A DNA stretch of 64,000 bases from Candidatus Thorarchaeota archaeon (GTDB lineage: Archaea > Asgardarchaeota > Thorarchaeia > Thorarchaeales > Thorarchaeaceae): positions 1 through 64,000 of the forward strand of contig JAFGAR010000040.1 in the NCBI GenBank assembly GCA_016933575.1. The letters run 5' to 3'. The notes beneath the pieces are model-generated. The model ran no database searches. It had not been told where the DNA came from and saw nothing but the letters and a program-made list of their open reading frames with translations. The translations under genes and the position numbers were made by a program. This document shows positions 8,894 through 16,708 of the stretch, one piece after another (position 1 is the stretch's first letter; each line of letters begins with the position of its first letter).

Positions 8894-10156
8894 TTAGAGA
8901 TTATTATCCTCAATAAGTCCTAAATCAGTCTGTAATGTTTCGAAGAGTTCACTCGCAGCACTCTGTTCTATTTCAGGGTCTTCTGCAAAGATATCAATTC
9001 TTAACTTAGAGAGTTTATCACCAATATTTCCTACAACAGTGATTGTAACGCCAAGGTATTTTCCACTGAACTTGCCTTCTGCTATTCCAGCAATAACGCC
9101 CATGAATGCACCATCTCTCTCGATGGTCTCATTCTGAAAGACATGAAGATTCTTTCTCTCAAATAGGTCGCCCATCACTTCGAAGAGCTCACTGGCTCTA
9201 CTGAGCATAGCATGCTCTCGGTTCCATTGTTTCATATCCGATTTCAAACGAATGAACTCATCCATAGTCATCTCGACTGGAGTGTATTGTGTGAATAATG
9301 AACGGACAAAGACGTTTCCTGCCTTTGCTGATAGATCCTCGCCTGAGTCATCGATTAGTTGTACAGATGTTATTATTTCACCCTCGATGCAATCCTGCGT
9401 TACTGAGAATCCAAAGATAAGTGCGCCTGAGTCTCCTGGTTCTATTGTTTCAATCACCTGAGTTAATTCGTCAACTGGTTCTAGACCATCTCTTGGGTAC
9501 GCAAGTATCTTCACAGTGACCTCATGGATTGGTTTCTTACCTTCATTCTTGATAGTGATTCCGTACTCAAGAGTTTCTGGTGTTGTTTCGTAATCATTGA
9601 TGACGAGTACATCATCCGTTTCTCGTAGTGGAATGCCATCGGTATCAAAGAGTAATTCTACAGTATTTTCTCTTGGTTCCAAAACGAGGTTTCTTTCAGG
9701 GATGTCTCTCCCATACTTTTTCAACCACTCCAGACAATAATCAATGGTATCTTTGACATAGTCATTATTATCATTGGTATATCTCTCTAGGATAGGAATG
9801 GCATCAAGTCGTCGAGTATAAGTTAACATTCCAGCTGCAAGTGCCCGTACAATCCAATTCTCATCTACAAGTGCAATCTCGAGTGACTCGAAAGCATCGA
9901 CTCCATACTGACCCAATCTACAGATAGCTAGGATTCGTTGTTCTTCATCCCCGGTTAAGGCTGCATCACGACAAGCTTGAATACTTGTTATACCCTCAAG
10001 CATTCTCTCTATCTTATCATCGCTTGATTTGAATGCCTTCTTTATCGCTTTTCGAAAACGGCTAAGTGTTTCTCCTCCACCCAATGACTCTGATAGTGCT
10101 CTATCGGACTTCTTGGACACGGAATACCCTCGGAAAGTCACCCCTCCTTGCACCAT
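8894..10156 (-). CDS. HEAT-repeat protein with adaptin/coatomer appendage-like C-terminus
   Basis: The 420-residue protein has three parts. Residues 1-60 are polar and probably flexible. Residues about 60-160 are HEAT-like helical repeats (EEQRILAICRLGQYG, ENWIVRALAAGML, DYVKDTIDYCLEWLKK). Residues about 165-290 look like an immunoglobulin-type beta sandwich (LEYGITIKNEGKKPIHEVTV, IEPGDSGALIFGF), and residues 300-420 an alpha/beta platform with several strands. A solenoid followed by a sandwich and a platform is the layout of adaptin and coatomer-gamma subunits with their appendage (ear) domain, though much smaller. This assignment comes from pattern and context. It shares a 92-bp divergent promoter region with the WD40 gene and is flanked by small GTPases. 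No signal peptide or membrane segment is seen. Confidence 0.65.
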   Translation of the reverse strand: MVQGGVTFRGYSVSKKSDRALSESLGGGETLSRFRKAIKKAFKSSDDKIERMLEGITSIQACRDAALTGDEEQRILAICRLGQYGVDAFESLEIALVDENWIVRALAAGMLTYTRRLDAIPILERYTNDNNDYVKDTIDYCLEWLKKYGRDIPERNLVLEPRENTVELLFDTDGIPLRETDDVLVINDYETTPETLEYGITIKNEGKKPIHEVTVKILAYPRDGLEPVDELTQVIETIEPGDSGALIFGFSVTQDCIEGEIITSVQLIDDSGEDLSAKAGNVFVRSLFTQYTPVEMTMDEFIRLKSDMKQWNREHAMLSRASELFEVMGDLFERKNLHVFQNETIERDGAFMGVIAGIAEGKFSGKYLGVTITVVGNIGDKLSKLRIDIFAEDPEIEQSAASELFETLQTDLGLIEDNNL

Positions 10157-10180
10157 TTAATCATTGCTACGATACTACAT

Positions 10181-10197
10181 GTGAATGTGGTATTCAC
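10181..10197. promoter_or_regulatory. 17-bp palindrome in a divergent promoter region
   Basis: GTGAAT, five spacer bases, then ATTCAC form a perfect 6-bp inverted repeat in the 92-bp gap between the HEAT/appendage gene and the divergent WD40 gene. Size and position fit a dimeric regulator site controlling both. No binding protein can be named. Confidence 0.4.
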
Positions 10198-10248
10198 AAG
10201 ACTTTTACGCTACCTAATGCTCGGCGGCATATCAATCAGGCCTTGTGA

Positions 10249-11382
10249 GTGAACTCCATGGAGAACGATGAACAGAACATCTTCTTGAAACCAACAGTAC
10301 TCAAGCCACAGGCTGAACATGGCTCTGAGATAACCCGCCGTTTTGCGATGAACAAAGTCGGGCGAATGTTCGCAGCAGCTCTTCAGGATAAGAGTGTGCG
10401 ACTCTATGCGGCAGAAGATTGCACAGAGATGCAGCGAATGCAGGATGAGTTCCTCAGCACATCTTTAGCTTTCAGTCCCAAGGGCGATATTGTCGCAACC
10501 GGAACCGTTGAACGCGTTGTCAAGCTCTGGGACATACGTACTGCTGAATGCATAGCTACCCTGGAGGGCCACACATATCCAGTACTCTCTTTATCCTTCT
10601 CCCCTGATGGCGATAAGATTGTTTCAGGAAGTGGTGATACAACGCTCATTATCTGGGACATTGAGAATAGGTCAAAAATAAGGCAAATGAAAGGTCACGG
10701 ATTCTATGTAGTGACTGTTGATTGGGATCCACAGGGAAGTCGTGTTGTATCAGGTTCCGTTGATGCCAACATCTGTGAATGGGATGTAGCCACGGGTGAT
10801 ATGATCGCTCGACATGATGACCATCGAGCTGCGGTGAGAGAGGTCCGTTTTAGTCCTGATGGTTCTCGATTGGTTTCTGGCTCTTCTGATTTGACCTTGT
10901 TGTTATGGAATGCTTCATACAAACCGATGAAGGTAGAACAGATTCTCCAAGCTCATGAGAGCGAGGTTCGGGCACTTGCATTTAGCACCGATGGTCATTA
11001 TCTTGCCTCAGGTTCTGGAGATAGAACTCTCTATGTCTGGGATATGGAAACACTTACCGTGAAAGGCGAGGCTTCAACAATGGGTGAGATTGATGGTATT
11101 GAATGGTACCCTTCAAGACACTCATTCCTAACTGCAGATGGGACTGGCGCAATCATTCGTTGGGATGTTGAAGATATGCTTGCAATGCTAAAACCATTCC
11201 AAGACCTTTTGACCGAGATTGAAGCAGCAAATGACCCCTCTCGCAGAGACGAATTTGTTGAGAAGTTTGAGAACTTATCCGCGCAGCATGACGAAGAGAC
11301 CCTTCAGACAAAACGAATGTTCTATGTCGTCTGGCAGTGTAAACGAGCTCTAGGTCTGTTGAAAGGTACAACTAGCAAGTGA
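10249..11382 (+). CDS. WD40 beta-propeller protein
   Basis: A 377-residue protein formed almost wholly of WD40 repeats: about seven blades, each ending in forms such as VKLWDI, LIIWDI, ICEWDV, LLLWNA, LYVWDM and IIRWDV, with GH and SPDG elements between. A helical tail of about 60 residues follows. Such propellers are scaffolds without enzyme activity. The GTG start at 10249 lies close to an ATG at 10258. It is divergent from the HEAT/appendage gene and convergent with the second small GTPase. In eukaryotes propellers pair with solenoid proteins in vesicle coats; the neighbourhood makes such a partnership worth testing, but nothing in the sequence proves it. Confidence 0.9.
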   Translation: MNSMENDEQNIFLKPTVLKPQAEHGSEITRRFAMNKVGRMFAAALQDKSVRLYAAEDCTEMQRMQDEFLSTSLAFSPKGDIVATGTVERVVKLWDIRTAECIATLEGHTYPVLSLSFSPDGDKIVSGSGDTTLIIWDIENRSKIRQMKGHGFYVVTVDWDPQGSRVVSGSVDANICEWDVATGDMIARHDDHRAAVREVRFSPDGSRLVSGSSDLTLLLWNASYKPMKVEQILQAHESEVRALAFSTDGHYLASGSGDRTLYVWDMETLTVKGEASTMGEIDGIEWYPSRHSFLTADGTGAIIRWDVEDMLAMLKPFQDLLTEIEAANDPSRRDEFVEKFENLSAQHDEETLQTKRMFYVVWQCKRALGLLKGTTSK

Positions 11383-11389
11383 TACTTGA

Positions 11390-11938
11390 TTAGAATGCAG
11401 GTTCTCTGGGGGTTCCTTTGGCTTCCTTAATCATCCGCTTACAGAGTTTTACATACGCTTCTTCCACATTCTCCCCAGTGAGTGCACTTGATTCAACATA
11501 GAGGAATTCATGCTCTTTAGCGTAAGCCTTTCCCTCTTTCGTTGATACTGCTCTACTCTCTTCCAAATCCACCTTATTGGCAACAACAACAAGAGGTATC
11601 TCTTTACCAACATTCGTGAAGGTCTCATCTTTCCAATTGTCAATATTAAGGAAGGTTCGACGTCGAGTGACATCATAGAGTAAGAGACCTCCCCTAGCCC
11701 CTCTATAGAAGCCTTGGCGCACGAACTCGAATCGTGGCTGCCCCGCCAGATCCCAACATTGCAGTGTAACCAGTGCATCAATATCAGGAATCTCAAGGCG
11801 CTTGACTGCGAAATCTGCACCAATCGTTCTCTTGTAATCCGCATCAAAGTAGTCTTGAGTGAACCTTGTGGTCATCGCTGTCTTGCCTACTGCACCGTCG
11901 CCAAGCATGACTATTTTGAAACGGTACTCAGCAGACAT
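11390..11938 (-). CDS. Ras/Rab-like small GTPase (second copy)
   Basis: A 182-residue GTPase with P-loop GDGAVGKT (13-20), switch I TIGADFAVK, WDLAGQP (62-68), NKVD (121-124) and a G5 motif of the form ESSAL. The residue after the catalytic Gln is Pro rather than the usual Glu. There is no C-terminal cysteine. It resembles the GTPase at 8.3 kb in the shared IGADFAVK segment and overall size, so the two may be local paralogues. It is divergent from the roadblock gene across 132 bp. Roadblock proteins regulate such GTPases in bacteria (MglB with MglA) and eukaryotes (Ragulator with Rag), so the pair may work together. Confidence 0.93.
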   Translation of the reverse strand: MSAEYRFKIVMLGDGAVGKTAMTTRFTQDYFDADYKRTIGADFAVKRLEIPDIDALVTLQCWDLAGQPRFEFVRQGFYRGARGGLLLYDVTRRRTFLNIDNWKDETFTNVGKEIPLVVVANKVDLEESRAVSTKEGKAYAKEHEFLYVESSALTGENVEEAYVKLCKRMIKEAKGTPREPAF

Positions 11939-11988
11939 CAGATACTACTCCGTATATACTCAACAGGGCATCGTGATTTAAATCTCTA

Positions 11989-11998
11989 CTGTGCACAG
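11989..11998. promoter_or_regulatory. 10-bp palindrome between GTPase and roadblock genes
   Basis: CTGTGCACAG is a perfect palindrome midway in the divergent region between the second GTPase and the roadblock gene. It may be an operator; a 10-bp palindrome can also arise by chance. Confidence 0.25.
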
Positions 11999-12027
11999 GG
12001 ACAGTCTCAGATGATTTAATAGGGAAC

Positions 12028-12035
12028 CATATAAT
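12028..12035 (+). promoter_or_regulatory. TATA-like promoter for the roadblock gene
   Basis: CATATAAT lies about 39 nt before the roadblock ATG, which would give a short leader containing GGTGAG at 12060-12065, a usable ribosome binding site. Confidence 0.45.
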
Positions 12036-12070
12036 CCGTGATGACACTGTAGGAATGATGGTGAGACCAA

Positions 12071-12454
12071 ATGGATCGACCTGATTATCGCGAGCTGCCC
12101 AAGATTCTTGAGACCATGAATAAAGAGGGTGGATATACTGCTTCAGTTCTTGCACGAGGCAATGGTCTTCTCGTCACATCAGCAACTTCTCCAACCACAA
12201 ACCAAGACGTTGTAGCTGCAATGTGTGGCATGATCGCCGACGTTGCTGAGCGTGTTCGAAAAGAGCTCTACCTTGGGACAATTCGTGATATAAGCCTACG
12301 ATGTGCTGATGGCAAAGCAGTCTTCAAGAGAGTAGGGTCCCGCGGTGATGATGTTCTCATTATTGGGGCTATCATGCAGCGAGATGTCCGCTATCATGCA
12401 CGTTCCATTGGCAAGGCCACCACACGAATTAGACGCCTTATGGGGTACAAATGA
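12071..12454 (+). CDS. Roadblock/LC7 (MglB-like) domain protein
   Basis: A 127-residue single-domain protein with the roadblock/LC7 pattern: N-terminal helix, strand YTASVLARGNGLLVTSA, a central helix VVAAMCGMIADVAERVRKEL, then strands IRDISLRCADGKAVFKRV and DDVLIIGAIM. Roadblock proteins dimerise and act as scaffolds or GTPase-activating proteins for small Ras-like GTPases. Two such GTPases are encoded within 4 kb and one is directly divergent, making them likely partners (inference). A TATA-like element and GGTGAG lie upstream. It may be read together with the redoxin and KaiC-like genes that follow on the same strand. Confidence 0.85.
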   Translation: MDRPDYRELPKILETMNKEGGYTASVLARGNGLLVTSATSPTTNQDVVAAMCGMIADVAERVRKELYLGTIRDISLRCADGKAVFKRVGSRGDDVLIIGAIMQRDVRYHARSIGKATTRIRRLMGYK

Positions 12455-12557
12455 ACAACCTCTTCTAGCTCTTTTTATGTCATACATATCCTCAAAACAT
12501 TCAAGTGAATACTATTTCACTTGAGGGCATCGAACCTCAACTCTAGGAGCGCATGAT

Positions 12558-12881
12558 TTGAAAGAGGACCATGAACCTGATTCAGAGGTAGAGGATGACC
12601 AACGAATCGAGGTTGTTCTCTTTAAATCTGATACATGCGCTTTCTGTCCTAGAGCTGAGGAAGTTATTCGAGAAGCAATAGGTGACTTTGGAGCCGAGAC
12701 CTTCAAACTGGTGATCATCAATGTCAGTGAGAATCCCGAGGCTGCTGAGGAGTATGGCATATTTGCCTTACCCACAGTTATGATTGGTGGAATATCAATA
12801 ACGGGTATTCCTGAGCCTGAGATGTTGATGAAGATGGTACTTGGTGCGAAGGTCACTAAAAACAAGAAGAGTGTGTCTTAA
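12558..12881 (+). CDS. Thioredoxin/glutaredoxin-like protein (CAFC)
   Basis: A 107-residue redoxin with the active site CAFC (Cys27 and Cys30) after a first strand VVLFKSD, and the cis-proline in ALPTVMIGG. It would catalyse thiol-disulfide exchange in the cytoplasm; the partner is unknown. TTG start. Its TAA overlaps the start of the KaiC-like gene by 1 nt (TAATG), so the two are probably co-translated. An acidic N-terminal extension of about 15 residues is unusual for a minimal redoxin. Confidence 0.8.
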   Translation: MKEDHEPDSEVEDDQRIEVVLFKSDTCAFCPRAEEVIREAIGDFGAETFKLVIINVSENPEAAEEYGIFALPTVMIGGISITGIPEPEMLMKMVLGAKVTKNKKSVS

Positions 12882-13627
12882 TGAGCGAGAATTCAATCGA
12901 ACGGGTAAAGACTGGCATCCCAGGTCTCGATGAACTGATTGAGGGTGGATTTCCGAGAGGCGATACTATCCTCATTGCAGGCAAGGCTGGTACAGGTAAG
13001 AGTATCCTTGCTACTCAGTTTATCTACAAAGGTGTAACTGAGTATAATGAACCGGGGGTCTTTGTTACCTTAGAGGAGCCACCTCACCTAATTAAGAGAA
13101 ATATGTTAAGATTTGGCATGGACCTTGAGAAACTAGAGAAAGAAGGAAAGATATCAATTGTCGACCTCTCCCCATCAAAGGAGGCTACTCCTATCACTGT
13201 TGGAGAATTTCCGAGCTTCGATCTCTCAGGATTGCAAGCCATAATCTTGAATCATATTAAGAAGATAAATGCAAAACGAATTGTTCTTGACACACTTTCT
13301 ATTATGGCATACAAATTCAGAAGTCGTGATATTCTTCGTGAGGAGTTTTTCAAGCTAGCTGCAAGTATCACCAGGACTGGATGCACACTCTTGCTAACAA
13401 GTGAGATTCCTGCCGAAGATAGTGGGCTTGGAGTATTTGATATCGAAGCATTTTTAGCTTCTGGCGTTATTGTTCTTTACAACGAGAAGATTAGCGACAC
13501 ATCCCGCTCTCGCTCCATCGAGGTTCTGAAGTTACGAGGATCGAAGCATAGTTCAAGAATACATTCAATGAGAATCACAGACGAAGGTATAAGAGTCTGG
13601 CCTGGCGAAATTAGTCCTGGAAGCTAA
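12881..13627 (+). CDS. KaiC-like RecA-superfamily ATPase
   Basis: A 248-residue single-domain KaiC-family ATPase beginning with RVKTGIPGLDELIEGGFPRG, followed by Walker A GKAGTGKS (residues 34-41), EEPPHLIKRNM and Walker B RIVLDTLS. It ends with the KaiC-type stretch LKLRGSKHSSRIHSMRIT. Archaeal members of this family are linked to signalling; the precise role is usually unknown. It overlaps the upstream redoxin gene and precedes a second, more diverged ATPase by 10 bp. It lacks the second KaiC domain needed for a true clock protein. Confidence 0.88.
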   Translation: MSENSIERVKTGIPGLDELIEGGFPRGDTILIAGKAGTGKSILATQFIYKGVTEYNEPGVFVTLEEPPHLIKRNMLRFGMDLEKLEKEGKISIVDLSPSKEATPITVGEFPSFDLSGLQAIILNHIKKINAKRIVLDTLSIMAYKFRSRDILREEFFKLAASITRTGCTLLLTSEIPAEDSGLGVFDIEAFLASGVIVLYNEKISDTSRSRSIEVLKLRGSKHSSRIHSMRITDEGIRVWPGEISPGS

Positions 13628-13637
13628 ATACTAGGAA

Positions 13638-14351
13638 GTGAAGACGACGAACAGCTCTGGAGGATCAACACAGGAACCTGCAAGGGCAAGACCAATGATC
13701 AGTGATCTTGTTAAGTTTGGTCAATTGACACAGGTCTCGTACATGCTCGTGGGTCCTCTTGGGTCTGGAAAGACCACATATGCTGAGGCATTTCTTGCTG
13801 AGGGTATTGAACAGGGATTCCCTGCTGTCTTTGTCACCACAGATGTGTCACCCCGAGTCATTCGTAATGATATGAGTAGACATGGATGGGCAATAGAATC
13901 TCAAGAAGCATCAGGTCAGTTTGTTTTCATTGATGGATATTCCGAGCGGATGGGAGCGCCAAAGACTGGTTCCACATGGTCTCTTGGAAAAGTGGATGAT
14001 ATCAGTGAGCTTGGCATTGTTCTTTCAGAGGTTCTTGACAAACTAGTTGTTGCCCGAGTTGTAATAGATAGTCTCTCCACTTTGATACTTCATTCAAATC
14101 CTGTAACAATGCCACGCGCAGTTCAAAGATTGAGTGGTAGAATTACACAGAGTTCACACAGCATTATGTATGTCCTTGAGGAAGGAGTACATGATGAGAA
14201 GACCTACGCAACTTTCTCATATCTTGCAGATGCTGTACTAAGATTCAGAATCGAAGACACTGGAACAATCCCAAAGCATCAAGTCAGAATGGAAAGGATG
14301 AGAGGAACTGAGACTTCTCGTGAATGGCATGACTTCATAATTGAAAGATAG
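13638..14351 (+). CDS. Second KaiC/RecA-like ATPase, diverged
   Basis: A 237-residue P-loop ATPase with Walker A GPLGSGKTT near residue 39, a KaiC-like layout (AEAFLAEGIEQGFPAVFVTTD, RNDMSRHGW) and Walker B RVVIDSLST. It lacks the PGLDELIGGG entry motif of typical KaiC proteins and has a polar N-terminus. Starting with GTG 10 bp after the first KaiC-like gene, it is probably its operon partner, perhaps forming a mixed oligomer. Function unknown. Confidence 0.8.
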   Translation: MKTTNSSGGSTQEPARARPMISDLVKFGQLTQVSYMLVGPLGSGKTTYAEAFLAEGIEQGFPAVFVTTDVSPRVIRNDMSRHGWAIESQEASGQFVFIDGYSERMGAPKTGSTWSLGKVDDISELGIVLSEVLDKLVVARVVIDSLSTLILHSNPVTMPRAVQRLSGRITQSSHSIMYVLEEGVHDEKTYATFSYLADAVLRFRIEDTGTIPKHQVRMERMRGTETSREWHDFIIER

Positions 14352-14364
14352 TTTCCTGTGAAAG

Positions 14365-14403
14365 TTTTAAAGCGGTAACGATTTTTCCCTATCGAGAGGA
14401 GAG
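14365..14403 (+). promoter_or_regulatory. TATA element and ribosome binding site before the helical-repeat gene
   Basis: TTTTAAA at 14365-14371 is followed at 14394-14403 by the purine run GAGAGGAGAG, which ends 4 bp before the TTG start at 14408. The strong ribosome binding site fixes this TTG as the start, and the TATA element suggests the gene has its own promoter after the KaiC pair. Confidence 0.55.
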
Positions 14404-14407
14404 TCCT

Positions 14408-16705
14408 TTGGAATCGATACTTCTTACTACATTGCGAGATGTACTGTGTGCATCTCTGTCACTCGATGATGGACTCTCAGCTATTCAAAACATCACAACT
14501 CGCAACAATGAAGAATCAGAACTTTTGTATGACATCGCTCGCTCGATTGAAGAAATCATTCTGAGGCGTCCTGGACTCGCAAGTGCAAAATTGACCCAGT
14601 TAATTGTGAGGTTGTCTTTCAACGAGAACAGAATACTTCCCGAATTGTTAATTCTTCTCGATACCCGTTATACAAACAGTCACAAACGCTCCGAGTGCGA
14701 ACTCCTGCCTGATTTAGAGGCTCTGCCTACACTTGTTGATATTCTTGGCGAACTCTCTCAAGCAATTACATCTACAATTCGTCTTAATCTGCGCCCTGTC
14801 CTTCCATTTCTGACAGATGAAGTATCTTTGACATTGAATGCCATTTTCGATCGTAGGCATAATGGCACAACAATTCTTGCACTTCATGAAGTACATTATT
14901 TGGCTTGGATCTTGATTGAATCCGGATTCTTCGAAGGAGCTGAGCTTTTACTCAACCGAGTTATCGAAATCTCGCGAGAGGTTGGTCTAAAGGAATTGGT
15001 CTTTGAAGCAACCTTTGACTATGCTTGCGTACTAACAGAATTGGGTCTCTACGACCAAGCCCGTGATATACTAAATAAATTAGAGAAAGAAGCACGTACA
15101 AACAAAGACACTCTTCGACTAGCTGAAGTCACATTACAACTTGGTGTAAACGAGACTCGTGATGATTCAATTTCTTACACAGTAGCACGAAAGATTGGTG
15201 ACAAAGCGGCTGAGTTGTATGATTTGGCTCTGAAAAATGGGCTTATCAACAGAGACGAAGTTGGAATAGCCCATCTTGTGATTGGTTCTAGTATATTAGC
15301 CAATGGCTGGCGAGAGGGTGTTTCGGAGGCTGTTGATCAACTAGAGTTAGGTTTGAAGCTCTATGAAGCCATTGATAATAGAAATCCAATTCAACAATCT
15401 CATGTCTATCGAACATTATGTGGATTAGGTTTTGCTTACGGACTGATGACGGATCATGATAGTATGAGTAAAGCTATCGAGTATCTCTCTCAAGCAAGAA
15501 GTATTCTTCATGAGGTTGGCAATGATTTTCCCGATAACGAGCTAGAACTTGCTGTCTTGGAGAACACAATAGGTTGGCTCTGTCTGTCTACTGAATCTGA
15601 TGAGTTCTGGAGTATGGGCATTGAATCTTTCAAGAAAGCATTAAAAATACGGGAAAAACACTGGCAATTGGGGAGTGTTTCAGATCTCGAACTCCTTGGA
15701 ACTCAAATGGGTCTTGCTCTTTCATCGATGCGGTTGTCTGAACGAGCTGATTCTGAAGAATCACAGGAACCAATCCGTGACATTCTTGTCCAGTACATTC
15801 CCCTTTTTCCCACCGACAGACGTGCCTATGAAGAAATCGCCATTGCGATTTATGATATCGTTTGGCTCATCGCACGACACGGAAGCACAATTCCTCCTAG
15901 ACTGAGGCGCTTGTTTGAGGATATTGATAGGATGCTCGTCGATGCCCCAGAAGCATCAGTCTTCATTGAGAGTGTATCATTAGTTGTTCCTTATTTAGAG
16001 CGGTCATGGTCCGTGCTTCTTGAGCGTTCAAAGAAAATGGCAGGTTCTGATAGCGATCTTGCAGACATTGCCAAACTTACATCTGCTCTTTCGATTATGA
16101 AGATGAACCTTGATTCGTTGAATCTTGAACTTGGTTCACGAATCCAACCCGCTGTTGACGATGAACTCTTACGTGTAGACCCTCTCTTAGCTCAATACTG
16201 GCTTGGAGAGACCTATCTCCTCCAGACAATACGGGCATTCTATAGTAACAAAGACTACTCCGAACTAGCAACTGGTCTGTATGAAGCAGCTATTGCCTTT
16301 GGTGATGTGTTGAATATTGAACCGGAATTCAACGAGTCTGTTGAGTTCATTAAAGCCACATCTGCCTCGATATCTCAAGTCTTACGGAGATTCTCTTTAA
16401 CCCTAGAAAATCAGTATGCAGCATACATTGACAGAGCTAAGATGACTGGAACGCCCCCAGTTGTCGATGAGAGTCAGTACAGCTTTATTCTCTCCGACGA
16501 CTGGCTTGGTCTAATCAAAATCGCTAATGCATACTTGCAGATGGTAGAGCAATCAGAAATTGTTGAGGCACAACCGTATCTCAATGCTGTGTTCTCTAAT
16601 ATCAATCGTGCATTGAAGATGATTGATTCTGTATCACTTATAGACCGAAGAATTCTCGCTCCTATGGGTCTCGTAATGAACAGACGTTTCTATTTACGAA
16701 TGTGA
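14408..16705 (+). CDS. Large TPR-like helical-repeat protein
   Basis: A 765-residue, nearly all-helical cytoplasmic protein. The middle (about residues 160-420) contains TPR-like repeats (SGFFEGAELLLNRVIEISREVG, LGLYDQARDILNKLEKEAR, MSKAIEYLSQARSILHEVG, WSMGIESFKKALKIREKH). The N- and C-terminal thirds are helical without clear repeats. TPR solenoids are protein-binding scaffolds, and no catalytic motif is visible. It follows the KaiC pair, with its own promoter and ribosome binding site, and is convergent with the EF-2 paralogue (3 bp apart). No annotated family is recognised. Confidence 0.8.
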   Translation: MESILLTTLRDVLCASLSLDDGLSAIQNITTRNNEESELLYDIARSIEEIILRRPGLASAKLTQLIVRLSFNENRILPELLILLDTRYTNSHKRSECELLPDLEALPTLVDILGELSQAITSTIRLNLRPVLPFLTDEVSLTLNAIFDRRHNGTTILALHEVHYLAWILIESGFFEGAELLLNRVIEISREVGLKELVFEATFDYACVLTELGLYDQARDILNKLEKEARTNKDTLRLAEVTLQLGVNETRDDSISYTVARKIGDKAAELYDLALKNGLINRDEVGIAHLVIGSSILANGWREGVSEAVDQLELGLKLYEAIDNRNPIQQSHVYRTLCGLGFAYGLMTDHDSMSKAIEYLSQARSILHEVGNDFPDNELELAVLENTIGWLCLSTESDEFWSMGIESFKKALKIREKHWQLGSVSDLELLGTQMGLALSSMRLSERADSEESQEPIRDILVQYIPLFPTDRRAYEEIAIAIYDIVWLIARHGSTIPPRLRRLFEDIDRMLVDAPEASVFIESVSLVVPYLERSWSVLLERSKKMAGSDSDLADIAKLTSALSIMKMNLDSLNLELGSRIQPAVDDELLRVDPLLAQYWLGETYLLQTIRAFYSNKDYSELATGLYEAAIAFGDVLNIEPEFNESVEFIKATSASISQVLRRFSLTLENQYAAYIDRAKMTGTPPVVDESQYSFILSDDWLGLIKIANAYLQMVEQSEIVEAQPYLNAVFSNINRALKMIDSVSLIDRRILAPMGLVMNRRFYLRM

Positions 16706-16708
16706 TGA

